NCBI GenBank assembly: GCA_014549065.1
Contig: JACDOX010000167.1
Location: forward strand, 310,001-374,000
Direction of reading: 5' to 3'
Origin: Cardinalis cardinalis
Lineage: Eukaryota > Chordata > Aves > Passeriformes > Cardinalidae
Length of the DNA: 64,000 bases
A program made the translations under genes and the position numbers. Below, piece by piece: positions 14,961 through 23,900 of the stretch (its first letter is position 1; the number at the start of each line of letters is the position of its first letter). The notes beneath the pieces are model-generated. The model was given only the letters and a program-made list of their open reading frames with translations. It ran no database searches and was not told the DNA's origin.

Positions 14961-16359
14961 TTGGATTCTGCCTGGTTCATGTCCATGCAAACATGCATGT
15001 ATCTGCAAATTCCACTCTTCCACTATTATCATGGATTTTCTAGAAAACACTTAGAATATTGTTTTGTCTGGCAACAGCTTTTTCAAACTTGCTACTTTGA
15101 CTACTGTGCCTTCAATAAAACAAATAAAGATGGTCACTCTTGTCACATTTGTTGAGTCTCCTATATAAAAACACCAACAGTAAGTAGGGAATGCAACAAG
15201 CCCATATCAGCTTGTATGGACAGTTTTTTGCCCACCACAAAGGTCTGAAGCCAAAGAAACAACCAACAAAAAAACAAAACAAAACCAACCAAACCCAGAA
15301 TGCAACCCAAACTAAGCATATTTTCAGAATTTATCAACACTCCCACAATAAGAGAAACGTATTTCTTGCCACTGAGAGATAATTTGAGTCTGTAGACCTT
15401 GAAGAGCTTTTCTGTTCACAAGACACTTACGGTGCTCTCAAGTTCTTACAAACAGTAACTGCAACAAGGAACCGAGGTTGTGTTTACATCGACTCTAAAT
15501 AACGTATGGTTTGATATATTAGAAATCTCAAAAGTGCTTCAGTGCTGGCACAAACCTAGCAACAACCTATCCTNACCTGCTGCCAAAAGGAACAGTGCAA
15601 GTATTTCATTGAAGTACTTTCCACCTTCCCAAACAATTCATATGCCTGTCTCACACAATCAGATGCCGAGATGGGAATTGCTTACTTCAGCTGCCAAAAA
15701 GAATCAACACCTTGAGCAAGGAAGCTCATTATCCAGCTTTCACTTTAATGCCAAGATGAAGTGTATTTCAACAGGCCCCAGGTTACTAATAACACACCTC
15801 CAGGCAGAGACTGAGGAAGACGGGGGGTAAGGGGAGGGGAACACACAAGAGGACCTCCTCGAGGTAGAAAACAGAAATGGGCAAACACATTCAAGAGTTC
15901 TGTGGCAGGCAGATGGGGTACAACACATACACAAACAAGCCTGTGGCATTGGAGCAATGCAGCTACAAGCTCATAAGAAGTCTTGCACTACTTGATGATG
16001 GTCTAGCATCCCCCTGGCTGCCAGCCAGCTGGCCTTCCTTCATAACCCATTTCAAAAGCNATCAAAAGCCCAGGACCACTCTACCTGCCCACTTACACAT
16101 TTGCAAAGTCCTCTGAGCCTGCAGACTTCCTTCTCTGAAAGATTCCCCAGGGTCCCNTGTAGTAGTGTAACCATTATGTCAGGCTCTTCAGAGCTCATTA
16201 ATTGAGTATAATTGTGTCTATGACGCGAAAAAAACATCCTGATACGAAAAACACATGCCGTGGCATGNCATCAAACCCTCACAGATTGCTTTCCTCACAC
16301 AAATCATTTAATGCGAGCAATGCTAATTTGACGGCGATGTTTCTTTCTAATTCTTCCAT

Positions 16360-16450
16360 GTTGAAGGAAACTGTTTCCTAAGCTTACTATCACTGCTGCC
16401 CAATCCACCATCATATCCCAAAACAACTGGGCTGGACCAGAGGGGCTGAT
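16360..16450. repeat. Copy 2 of an intronic duplicated block (~90 bp)
   Basis: Direct-repeat partner of 14869-14960, located at the edge of the CpG island about 700 bp from the FAM219A start. Differences between copies are mostly substitutions. Confidence 0.75.
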
Positions 16451-17132
16451 GTTTCTCTGCAGAACACCTGGACTTTACACAAGATGAGCATCTCCTCGCT
16501 GCAGCNTAGGGTCGAGAGCAGGCTATAAAACCATCCTCGGAGAAGGTCCTGCGGCTTCGCAGCGCGTGTAACTTCAGACCCACCCCGCGCAGCTCTGCTA
16601 TCCCCAGGGAGCATCGCTCCGCGCATCGGGCTGGGCACAAACACCGCCCGATTCCTCCACAGACCTCACCTAGCTTGCAGAAGCCAATCAAAAGCCCAAC
16701 AGCCCTCAGCGCCTACAACCNGGCTCCCCGGCCCTCCTCCCTCGTCCCCGGGCCGTTCCCGTGCTCGGCGGCGGGAGAACACCCGGGGATGCTCCGGGAG
16801 GAGCGGCGCTTCCATCGCGGCAGGAGCGGAGCCGCCCGCCTGCCCCCGCCCGCTTCTGCTACCGATGGCGCTCGGGGACACACCGGGGGAGGAGGAGGAT
16901 GAGGAGGAGGAGAAGAGGACGGGGCGGGGGGCAGGATAAGAGGATGGCCCGGGATGACACAGCAGCGGCCCCGGGCCCGCCGAGGATGGCGGCAGCGNCC
17001 AGGACACCCCGTTATATAACGGCGGCACGGCCGCGCCCGCAGCGCCGACACCCGGGGGCGTGTGCGCGATCCCCTCGGCACCGGNGTCATTTCAAGCCGG
17101 GCACAGCGCGGCCCCGCCCGCCCGCCCCTCAC

Positions 17133-17192
17133 CAGCGGCTGCATCTCGGCGCGCACGGCGGGCACCTGGAACCGGTCTATCTCCTCCATCAT
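17133..17192 (-). CDS. FAM219A: FAM219A first coding exon (20 codons, partial gene)
   Basis: Read on the minus strand from the ATG at 17192, this exon encodes 20 residues beginning MMEEIDRFQVP and ending EMQPL, followed directly by a GT donor (GTGAGG, 17132 downwards) in phase 0. The opening peptide and the break after MQPL match my recollection of vertebrate FAM219A, a small conserved protein of unknown biochemical function. The second codon is also ATG, so either could start translation; the first is chosen because the family begins with two methionines. Only this exon was found: no minus-strand sequence from 1 to 17132 resembles the rest of the protein. The gene diverges from DNAI1, with start codons 735 bp apart, which is the arrangement in human 9p13.3. 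The 5'UTR would lie above 17193 inside the CpG island. Confidence 0.9.
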
Positions 17193-17379
17193 CTTGGCGG
17201 CGGCGCCGAGCGCGGCGGGCGGAGCACGGTGAGCAGGACGGGCGGGCTCGGGCGGCTCCTCAGGCGCCGAGAGGGGACAGCGACAGCGACAATGACAACG
17301 ACACCGCCCGCGGCTGCGGCTGCCTCATCGCCGCCGCCGCCGTGACTCAGCCGCGCCGCTTCCGGGTCCGGCCGCCGCC

Positions 17380-17720
17380 CCGCCCCTTCTGAATATTCAT
17401 AAGGGCGGGGCCATTGTCCCTCGCTCGGGGCCCGGATGCTGGGTTCCGCTGCCCCGCCATATATGAATATTCATGAGGGGCGGAAGCGCTGTCATTGGTG
17501 ACCAAACTGTGGTCTTCTAGTGGCCCCGCCTTCTTTTGAATAGTCATTCGAGGGCGCGACCACTACAACAAATTTTGTGCCCGGTCACTCCGTTGCCCGA
17601 GGCCTGCCCCCCTCATTTAATATTCATAAACGGGAGGGGCCTCGGTCACCAGGTCTAGGCCCAGCTGCNCCATTTCCCGTGGCCACGCCCCTATCTGAAT
17701 ATTCATCAAGGGGCGGGGCC
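17380..17720. promoter_or_regulatory. Five-fold palindrome/GC-box array in the shared promoter
   Basis: TGAATATTCAT occurs exactly at 17390-17400, 17464-17474 and 17696-17706, with variants at 17537-17547 (TGAATAGTCAT) and 17617-17627 (TTAATATTCAT). Start-to-start spacings are 74, 73, 80 and 79 bp. Each is followed within 0-4 nt by a G-rich box (GGGCGGGGCC or similar), and most are preceded by its reverse complement (CCCCGCC or CCACGCCCC), so each unit is a large imperfect palindrome. The AT core resembles paired half-sites of a POU/homeodomain factor and the flanks are Sp/KLF sites. The sequence shows the repetition; the factor assignment is inference. Confidence 0.8.
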
Positions 17721-17840
17721 TGTCGTCTCTGGGCCGCGGAGCTCTGTTTGCAGCGGCAGCTGGGATGTACCATTTCCTCCCTCGAGGGGAGAGCGGGGGT
17801 GTTGGGGGGATTGGCCGAGTCCGTCCGCCGCTTCCGGCGC

Positions 17841-17854
17841 GTTGCCATGGCTGC
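17841..17854 (+). promoter_or_regulatory. Candidate RFX X-box
   Basis: GTTGCCATGGCTGC matches 12 of 14 positions of the palindromic X-box GTTGCCATGGCAAC, the site bound by RFX factors that drive motile-cilia genes. It lies 74-87 bp upstream of the DNAI1 ATG, a usual distance for X-boxes. The left half-site is perfect and the right half-site is weakened at two positions. The match overlaps the ATG of the upstream ORF. Confidence 0.55.
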
Positions 17855-17918
17855 CGCCATCAACTTCCGGCGTGCCGGGCGGGCGCGGGATTGCGGCGAG
17901 GGCTGTCCGCTCCACTGA
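17847..17918 (+). other. Upstream ORF before DNAI1 (23 codons)
   Basis: An ATG in strong initiation context (G at -3, G at +4) opens a 23-codon frame starting MAAAINFRR and ending with TGA at 17916-17918, nine nucleotides before the DNAI1 ATG. It matters only if transcription starts upstream of 17847. If so, it could reduce DNAI1 translation because the gap leaves little room for reinitiation. There is no sign that the peptide is functional. Confidence 0.5.
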
Positions 17919-17927
17919 GGGACGACC

Positions 17928-17960
17928 ATGCCCCCCAAGGCGGCCGACAAGCGCCGGCAG
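17928..17960 (+). CDS. DNAI1: DNAI1 exon 1 coding part (residues 1-11)
   Basis: ATG at 17928 has A at -3, and the peptide MPPKAADKRRQ runs to a GTAAGG donor at 17961 in phase 0. This is the first ATG after the upstream ORF stop and is in frame with exon 2. Family N-termini vary, so the start is supported mainly by the donor, phase and promoter position. Confidence 0.8.
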
Positions 17961-20900
17961 GTAAGGGCTTGCCGCACTCCCGTGGTGGCAGCTCCGTGGT
18001 GACGTCACCGCNTGCGCCGTGACGTCACACCCGGATGGCGTCACTGCGGCGCCTCGCGGGAGGCGGCTGCCCAGCAGAGGGAAGGTCACTGTGCAGCCCC
18101 GGTGTGACCCTGTTGCCCTCGGCTCCTCCTCTGGGCTCTCGGTGTGACCCTGTTGCCCTCAGTTCCTCCTCTGAGCCGTCTCCTTGGTGTGACACCAGCG
18201 GTGACGTCACCGTTCCCCAAACCGCCACCCGCGACGTCCCTGGGTGCAGCACAGATCCTTCCCTCCGAGTTCACAGAACCTCAGAACCATCAGGGCTGGA
18301 AGGGAGCCCCGGAGGTCACCCAGTCCANCCCCCCTGCCAGGGCAGGGCCACCTGGAGCAGGTGACACAGGAACACATCCAGATGGGGTTTGGATGTCTCC
18401 AGAGAGGGAAACTCTACAACCTCCCTGNGCAGCTGTTCCAGTGCTCTGCCACCACAGCGTAAAGAAGTTCTTTCTCAGGCTGAGGTGGAGCTTCTTGTGT
18501 TTTAGTTTATGGACACTGCTCCTTGTCCTGTCACTGGCTACCTCTGAAAAGAGTCTGGCACCATCCCTTTGTCACCCACNTTTGATNTATTTTTATGTAN
18601 TAATGAAATCCCCTCTCAGTCTTCTCCAGACTGAACAGGGCCAGCAGTGCATGAGAACATGCAGTCTCTCCTTGTAAAAGAGATGTTTCAGACCCCAGAT
18701 CATCCTTGTGGCCTCTGCCTGACCCTCTCCAGTAGCTCCTTGTTTTCCCTGTGCTGAGGAGCCCAGAAGGGGACGGAGCACTCCCGATGTGCCCTCACCA
18801 GGGCTGAGTAGAGGGGCAGGGTCACCTGCCTTGACCTGCTGGCCACCTGATGCACCACAGGATGTCACTGGCAGCACGGGCACNCTGTGGGCTCACAGTC
18901 ACCTCATCATCTGCCAATACCCCCAGGTGCTACTAAGCAGAGCTGAGGAGTTGAAGTGACAGCTTAGGTTGCCCCACCGAGCTGTAACCCACGGGGCTGG
19001 GTGTGGCAGTGGAGTCAGCACAGCCCCTCTTGGCCCTGTTGAGTCCTGGCTGCATCATACTCTGTCATGCTGTCCCTTCAGCTGCCTGTGACACCCTGAG
19101 AGTTCTGTNGCATTACACAGCCCTTCAAAACAGCCTGTCCCAAGCACCCCTCACCCTGTCACCATGCTGTTCAGTCCTGTGAGACTACAAGGCCCTCAGA
19201 GATTGTCAGGCCATTTCATCACACTTCCAGTATGCAGCGCCCCTTCCAAGGCGGGTCCTAATGCACTCAAGGGGTCTCCAGCCTGCCCACAGATCTCCCA
19301 GAGACACTGAGCAGACAAGATAAAATAACTTTTCTTAAAAAATTTAAAAAAATTCACCCAGCTGTGAGTTTTGTCTCTTTCTTTTTCCTTTGCTATTTGG
19401 TCTTCACTCAGCTCCAGCAATGAAGAAGAGTCATTTGCTACCCTTCCTTGCCCTAAACCTAGACTGCTGTGGGGTCCCTGTCTGTGGGGCCTCACTGTAA
19501 TCCTTTGGGCTCTGTGTAGACATGTCTGCATGCATCTTCTTTTAGGATAAAAAACTCAGATTAATTTGAGTAATTCCTGGGTCTTGTCTGCTACTGGAGT
19601 ATCAAAGTGTTTAATTAAAAAACAGATGGTGGCCTGGCTGATAAAACCCTTTTGTTAACATTATTAGATCAATCCCAACACACTTGATGTTAGGGTTGAT
19701 GGGAGGAGAATTAGCAGGCATGTCAGCAAGAGTCAGAGGATCACTCTGACATTCCTAATTCCANAGTAAGTACTAATAAGTACCAAAATACAAAGGGCTT
19801 TATAGCGTTTTCAAAGGGCACAAACTCAGAATCAAAACCCACATCCAGTCCTAGATAATAAAGATATTTATGCTAAAATTGTAAAAAAACATTAATAATG
19901 ATGTGAACTAAACCGAAGATTAAATTCTTGCTCTGAATTTCAGTTTCTTTTANTTTCAGAATTTCAACATAAATATTTTCAATCATTTTCAGTAGCCATT
20001 ATCTCAATGCTCTGAAATGGAGAGGCTTCGATTGGCATGTTTGAAAAACTTAATGTGCTGTAAAGGCATTCCTTTTATTTTAAAGCTCTTGAAACATCAT
20101 AAACTGTTTAAACTCTGAGTATGTTTGGCTTTTCACGTAACTTTCATCACAATAACCTAAAAGGCAATAAATTTAACTTGTTCTTTATTACATTTCCTAT
20201 ATTTGCCTTGAGCTTGTTAAATCTGATTGATGTTTCCCATCCTTTTATCTGCTAGAATATTCTTGCAGTGGAGGAATTCTGTGGTTGACTACCTCTGAGT
20301 CCAGAGGTAGTCAACTACACAATTTCCCCTCATTTTCCCTAACTCAGAGTACAGATGACATCTCAGTGGCTTTGGGAGTGTGGGGAGTGAATGCCTTTGT
20401 GCTGCTCACTGCCCAGCCAGGGCCTGATGTTTGATATCTACTTGCATAGTGGCCACTGTAAAACTAATTGGTGGGTCAAGGTTTAGGTTCCAATTCTTGA
20501 CAAGAATCCTTCTGTAGTATTATGCTCTTTCCCCCTGCCCATGTGCTTTTTATTTCTCTGTTTTTTATATATTGCTTTATTCTGCTCTGCCTCTTAGGTT
20601 TTTCACTGCTGACTGCTTTCACTTTGAAAATTTTCTTCCTGAGGTTGTTCTCAAAGGTGGGATACTTACCTGCACACCTTTTCCCTTTTACCATGTATCA
20701 CTTCCAGCTCCTCCTCTGCTTTCATGACTCCATGTTCTTCACATGCTCAGTGATAAATTCTTGTTTTGTTTCTTCTCCTCCTTATGTGGGGGTTGTCTGC
20801 TCTTCTTCTGTGCCTGTCTTGTATCTGCATTCTCATATAGCATCAGTTTTTTGCTTTGTTTCACTCCTTTTTTTTCTTTATCCAGATGATTTCTGCCTCC

Positions 20901-23900
20901 AATTCAGTCTCCAGCCCCCTGATGGGTGAAAATATGTCAACCCCTGATGGGCTGATCATAAGAATTAAAGTCTGTGGTGTTCCGGATGAATTATTTGAGT
21001 TGACCAAGCCTTATTTATAAATGCCTGTAGGCTTTCATATATTTCTGTACATTAATAAGAAATTTTATGTTTCAATGTTCAAAGTCTTAAATAGTGTTGT
21101 ATGTCTGGATCTTGTGCTTCCAGTGCGGCTTTGGAAATAACACTGATGTATGTTCTGTACTTCAATAACACCATTCCTTTCATATCTGAAATACGTTATG
21201 CACAATTGAGCTCCACAATTTTTGTAGGGATGTGGAATTATGGAAAGGCATAAGCCAACTTTCCTGCATCAGACNGAAGGGAATGAGTGCATCAGATTCT
21301 CAGCTTTCCTGAAAAATGAGGTCTTGAGCATGGCAAGCAGGACACTCAGAAGTGTGGTGTTNATAGCAGAGATGTGTGGCATGTGCATGGACATGCCAAA
21401 AGTGTTAGGGCAGGAAACAGCGCCCTGTTGGTCTTGTGTCCGTCCTGTGTGTGGTCCTGGGTGATAAGAAAAAGTAGCCAGTGATTTTGAGATTGTTGTT
21501 TTGGACATGTTTGACAGGTTGGAAGTGTTTGTTTCAGATTTCCGTGCCTTTGCTGTGTAGCTCAAGGAAAATCCTTGAGTCAGCTGTGTTGAACACCCTG
21601 TGCTAGTGTGTACCTCGGTGGCTGCACCCACCTCAAGGAGAGGCGAGATCTTGTTATGGGTCCTTAGCAGATCTTGCATACATTTAGCATACAAAACCAG
21701 ACTGTTCAGTCTTACCACTTAGGGTTAACCCCACTGCAGGAACAGATCACTTAAGCAGTACTAAGAAAGTACTAAGAAAGTACTAAGAAAGTACTAAGAA
21801 AGGGTCTGAATTAGGACAGAGAGGCATTTCTTTTTACCCTGGTGGTCTTGCACCCACTGACATTGAAACAGCTTCTTTGCTGTTCAGCAAGTCACAAAAG
21901 GAACAAATAGACCTCTTCCCCAAATACAGAAAACAATGAGACACAGTTTACTTTTTTTGTGTTTTCTTATTTTCCATATTTTTTTCTTCCCCTGAGAAGG
22001 CTTTTAAAGGCGCTTACTTGTTCTTACACATGCATTAAAATATCCATGGAGTATAAAGCAAACATTCCATTTAGTGTTGCTCAGAAAGCATTAGAGAGTG
22101 TATTGGCAAATAGCTCTTAAATTGGCATCCCTAGTGTGTGCAAATAAATATCTGCTACAGGGCAGGCTTCAAGTGACTTTGTTTCCATGCTGTGATTTCT
22201 TGCCCTTTGTGCCAACTGGTGGTTTACTATGGAGTTTGTTAATATTCAAAACAGGAATAAAAAGCTAGCAGGAAACTTACAAAATTGTTTTACAGAAGTG
22301 CCAGTCTTAGCTCTCATAATGTCTGTGCCTCTTTCTTTTAGAATCCAACAAGTGCATTACTACCTTACAAGTACATTACATTTTCCCCACAATTCTAGTT
22401 AATCTCTGTGCTGTGCTGTAGAGGAAGTGGAAATTACTGTCTCCGCTCAGGAAGATGAACTAAACTTAACTTGAGTGTTCTGTGATTGCTCAGCCTTGTA
22501 GCCTGATTGTATTATGGTGACAGCTAGCATGGGGAGCAGAAAGGCTGCAGGAATGTCTCTTTAATTATATTAAAAAGATATNGTCTGGGTTTGTCATTTT
22601 CCCTGATGAGTGTTTCATTAATATGTAATCAATTTTCAGCTCTTGGAAAATTTCCTTAATATGAACTGACACTTCAGCTTGTCAGAGTGACCAACCTGCA
22701 TCATCGCTGCTACTGATCTCTCTGGTATTTTAGTCTGGATCTGTGAGTCCAAGTCTACTTGTCCACCTTTATGCTTTAAGCATAAGGAAAAATTTTACAT
22801 TTCTCAAGGAGTCACTGAGTAGTGGTGTCTGGCTCCTCACCACACAGTGACCCATTACAAGATCTAGTCTGAAAGGGGCAGTTCAATCTGGCAGTATGGG
22901 AGAAAGATGTACTGTGGGAATCCATCAAGTCAGAGGGTTTTGGGAAAGCTGCAAAAGGCAGGCCTCAGAGATAGCAGAACTGTGATTAGAGCTAAGCAGT
23001 AGCCATGAGATTGGTCAGCAGAAAAGTTATGTAAGAAGTTGAAAAGTAAGGACGTATAGAACAATGGTCTGTGTATTAATGCTTGTCTAGAATAACTCCC
23101 TAAGCTACAGAAAAGTATATCTAGTGAGATATTAGGATGTTCTAANCTTAATAATGGAGCTCTGTGCATTGTGTTTTAAGGCTTACAAGCAGGTATTGTA
23201 TTCAAAATAAGCAAGCATTGTTTTAGCCAAAGGTACATATACTTATGGTGGGTGGATAGAACTACTGTCAGTATGCTTTTGCTTTGTGTGACTGATCAAA
23301 AAACATTTAAAGTAAGTTGTAACATTAAGTTCTTGGTCTGCTGCCTGGGATGTGAGCTGATGGCATCTTCCCATTGTCATAACCATGGAATGAGACTGAT
23401 GCTGGGAAGCAAAACAGCTCAAGACTTGTTCCTATCAGTCCTGTCCCATTTGTGATTTATACAGAGACCCCGGCTGGTGATCTGTACCAGTCAGCAAAGG
23501 CTGCAGTGACAGCCCTTATCCGGGATGGCAGCACAGCACATGTGGGAACAATCATTGCATCTCCTGTTTGGATAGACAGGGCTGGCCTTGGGACTGAACC
23601 TGAGGAATAGACACATTTTTCCAGGAGGGTTTCTATGCTCACCAATTCAGGATTCAATCTGGTTTTAAATGAACACTGGCTCTTGAGAGGAAATCTCTGC
23701 TTCCTAGGTCACCAGGATGATTTAGTTACCACCAGAATTGCCACTGACAAGTCAGAGGATTTGTGCAGCAAGTGATAAAATAGTTGAAAAGCAAGGCTCT
23801 AGGAAAAGCAGTTCAGAAGGAAACAGACTTGAAAAAACTTCAGAGCTTTTGATATTCAGTCAAGAATAGTGAATAGCAATAGGTACTGGTAGTCCTGTCT

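Larger units (their letters stand above)
1..17132 (-). other. FAM219A: FAM219A intron 1 (continues past the window edge)
   Basis: Everything left of the FAM219A exon 1 donor is intron, truncated by the window start. I checked both strands for continuation of FAM219A (an acidic, serine-rich protein) and for other genes and found none. Recognisable contents are CR1 fragments near 214-275, 2717-3125 and 7330-7480, a solo LTR at 13832-14422, and a duplicated block at 14869-14960 and 16360-16450. The stretches between them (about 280-2700, 3130-7320, 7490-13800, 14960-16350) hold no feature I can name. Short open frames there lack codon structure or family resemblance. Confidence 0.8.
16700..18250. 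promoter_or_regulatory. CpG island and FAM219A/DNAI1 bidirectional promoter
   Basis: GC content and CpG frequency rise sharply here compared with the AT-rich flanks. The island contains the first coding exons of both divergent genes. Inside are many GC boxes (GGGCGGGGCC and its reverse), ETS-type sites CTTCCGG at 17359-17365, 17831-17837 and 17864-17870, an AP-1/MARE-like TGACTCA at 17343-17349, five TGAATATTCAT-type palindromes, an X-box and three CREs, listed separately. No TATA box is suitably placed for either gene, which fits dispersed CpG-island initiation. The actual start sites cannot be read from sequence. Confidence 0.85.

Noticed and set aside
15260..15300. A/C-rich stretch (AAACAAAAC-type) considered as a SINE tail
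   Set aside because: No SINE body or RNA polymerase III A/B boxes could be seen next to it; it is simple low-complexity DNA.
16713..17192. 159-codon minus-strand open frame starting at FAM219A
   Set aside because: Only the first 20 codons are exon. A GTGAGG donor follows at the family's usual junction, and the rest is GC-rich intron read-through.
16761..17345. 194-codon plus-strand frame, the longest in the window
   Set aside because: Arg/Pro/Ala-rich translation of a CpG island antisense to FAM219A exon 1; stop codons are rare there by composition.
20522..20929. 135-codon plus-strand open frame, hydrophobic
   Set aside because: It lies in a pyrimidine-rich tract of DNAI1 intron 1. The Phe/Leu/Ser-rich product follows from base composition, and there is no splice or family support.
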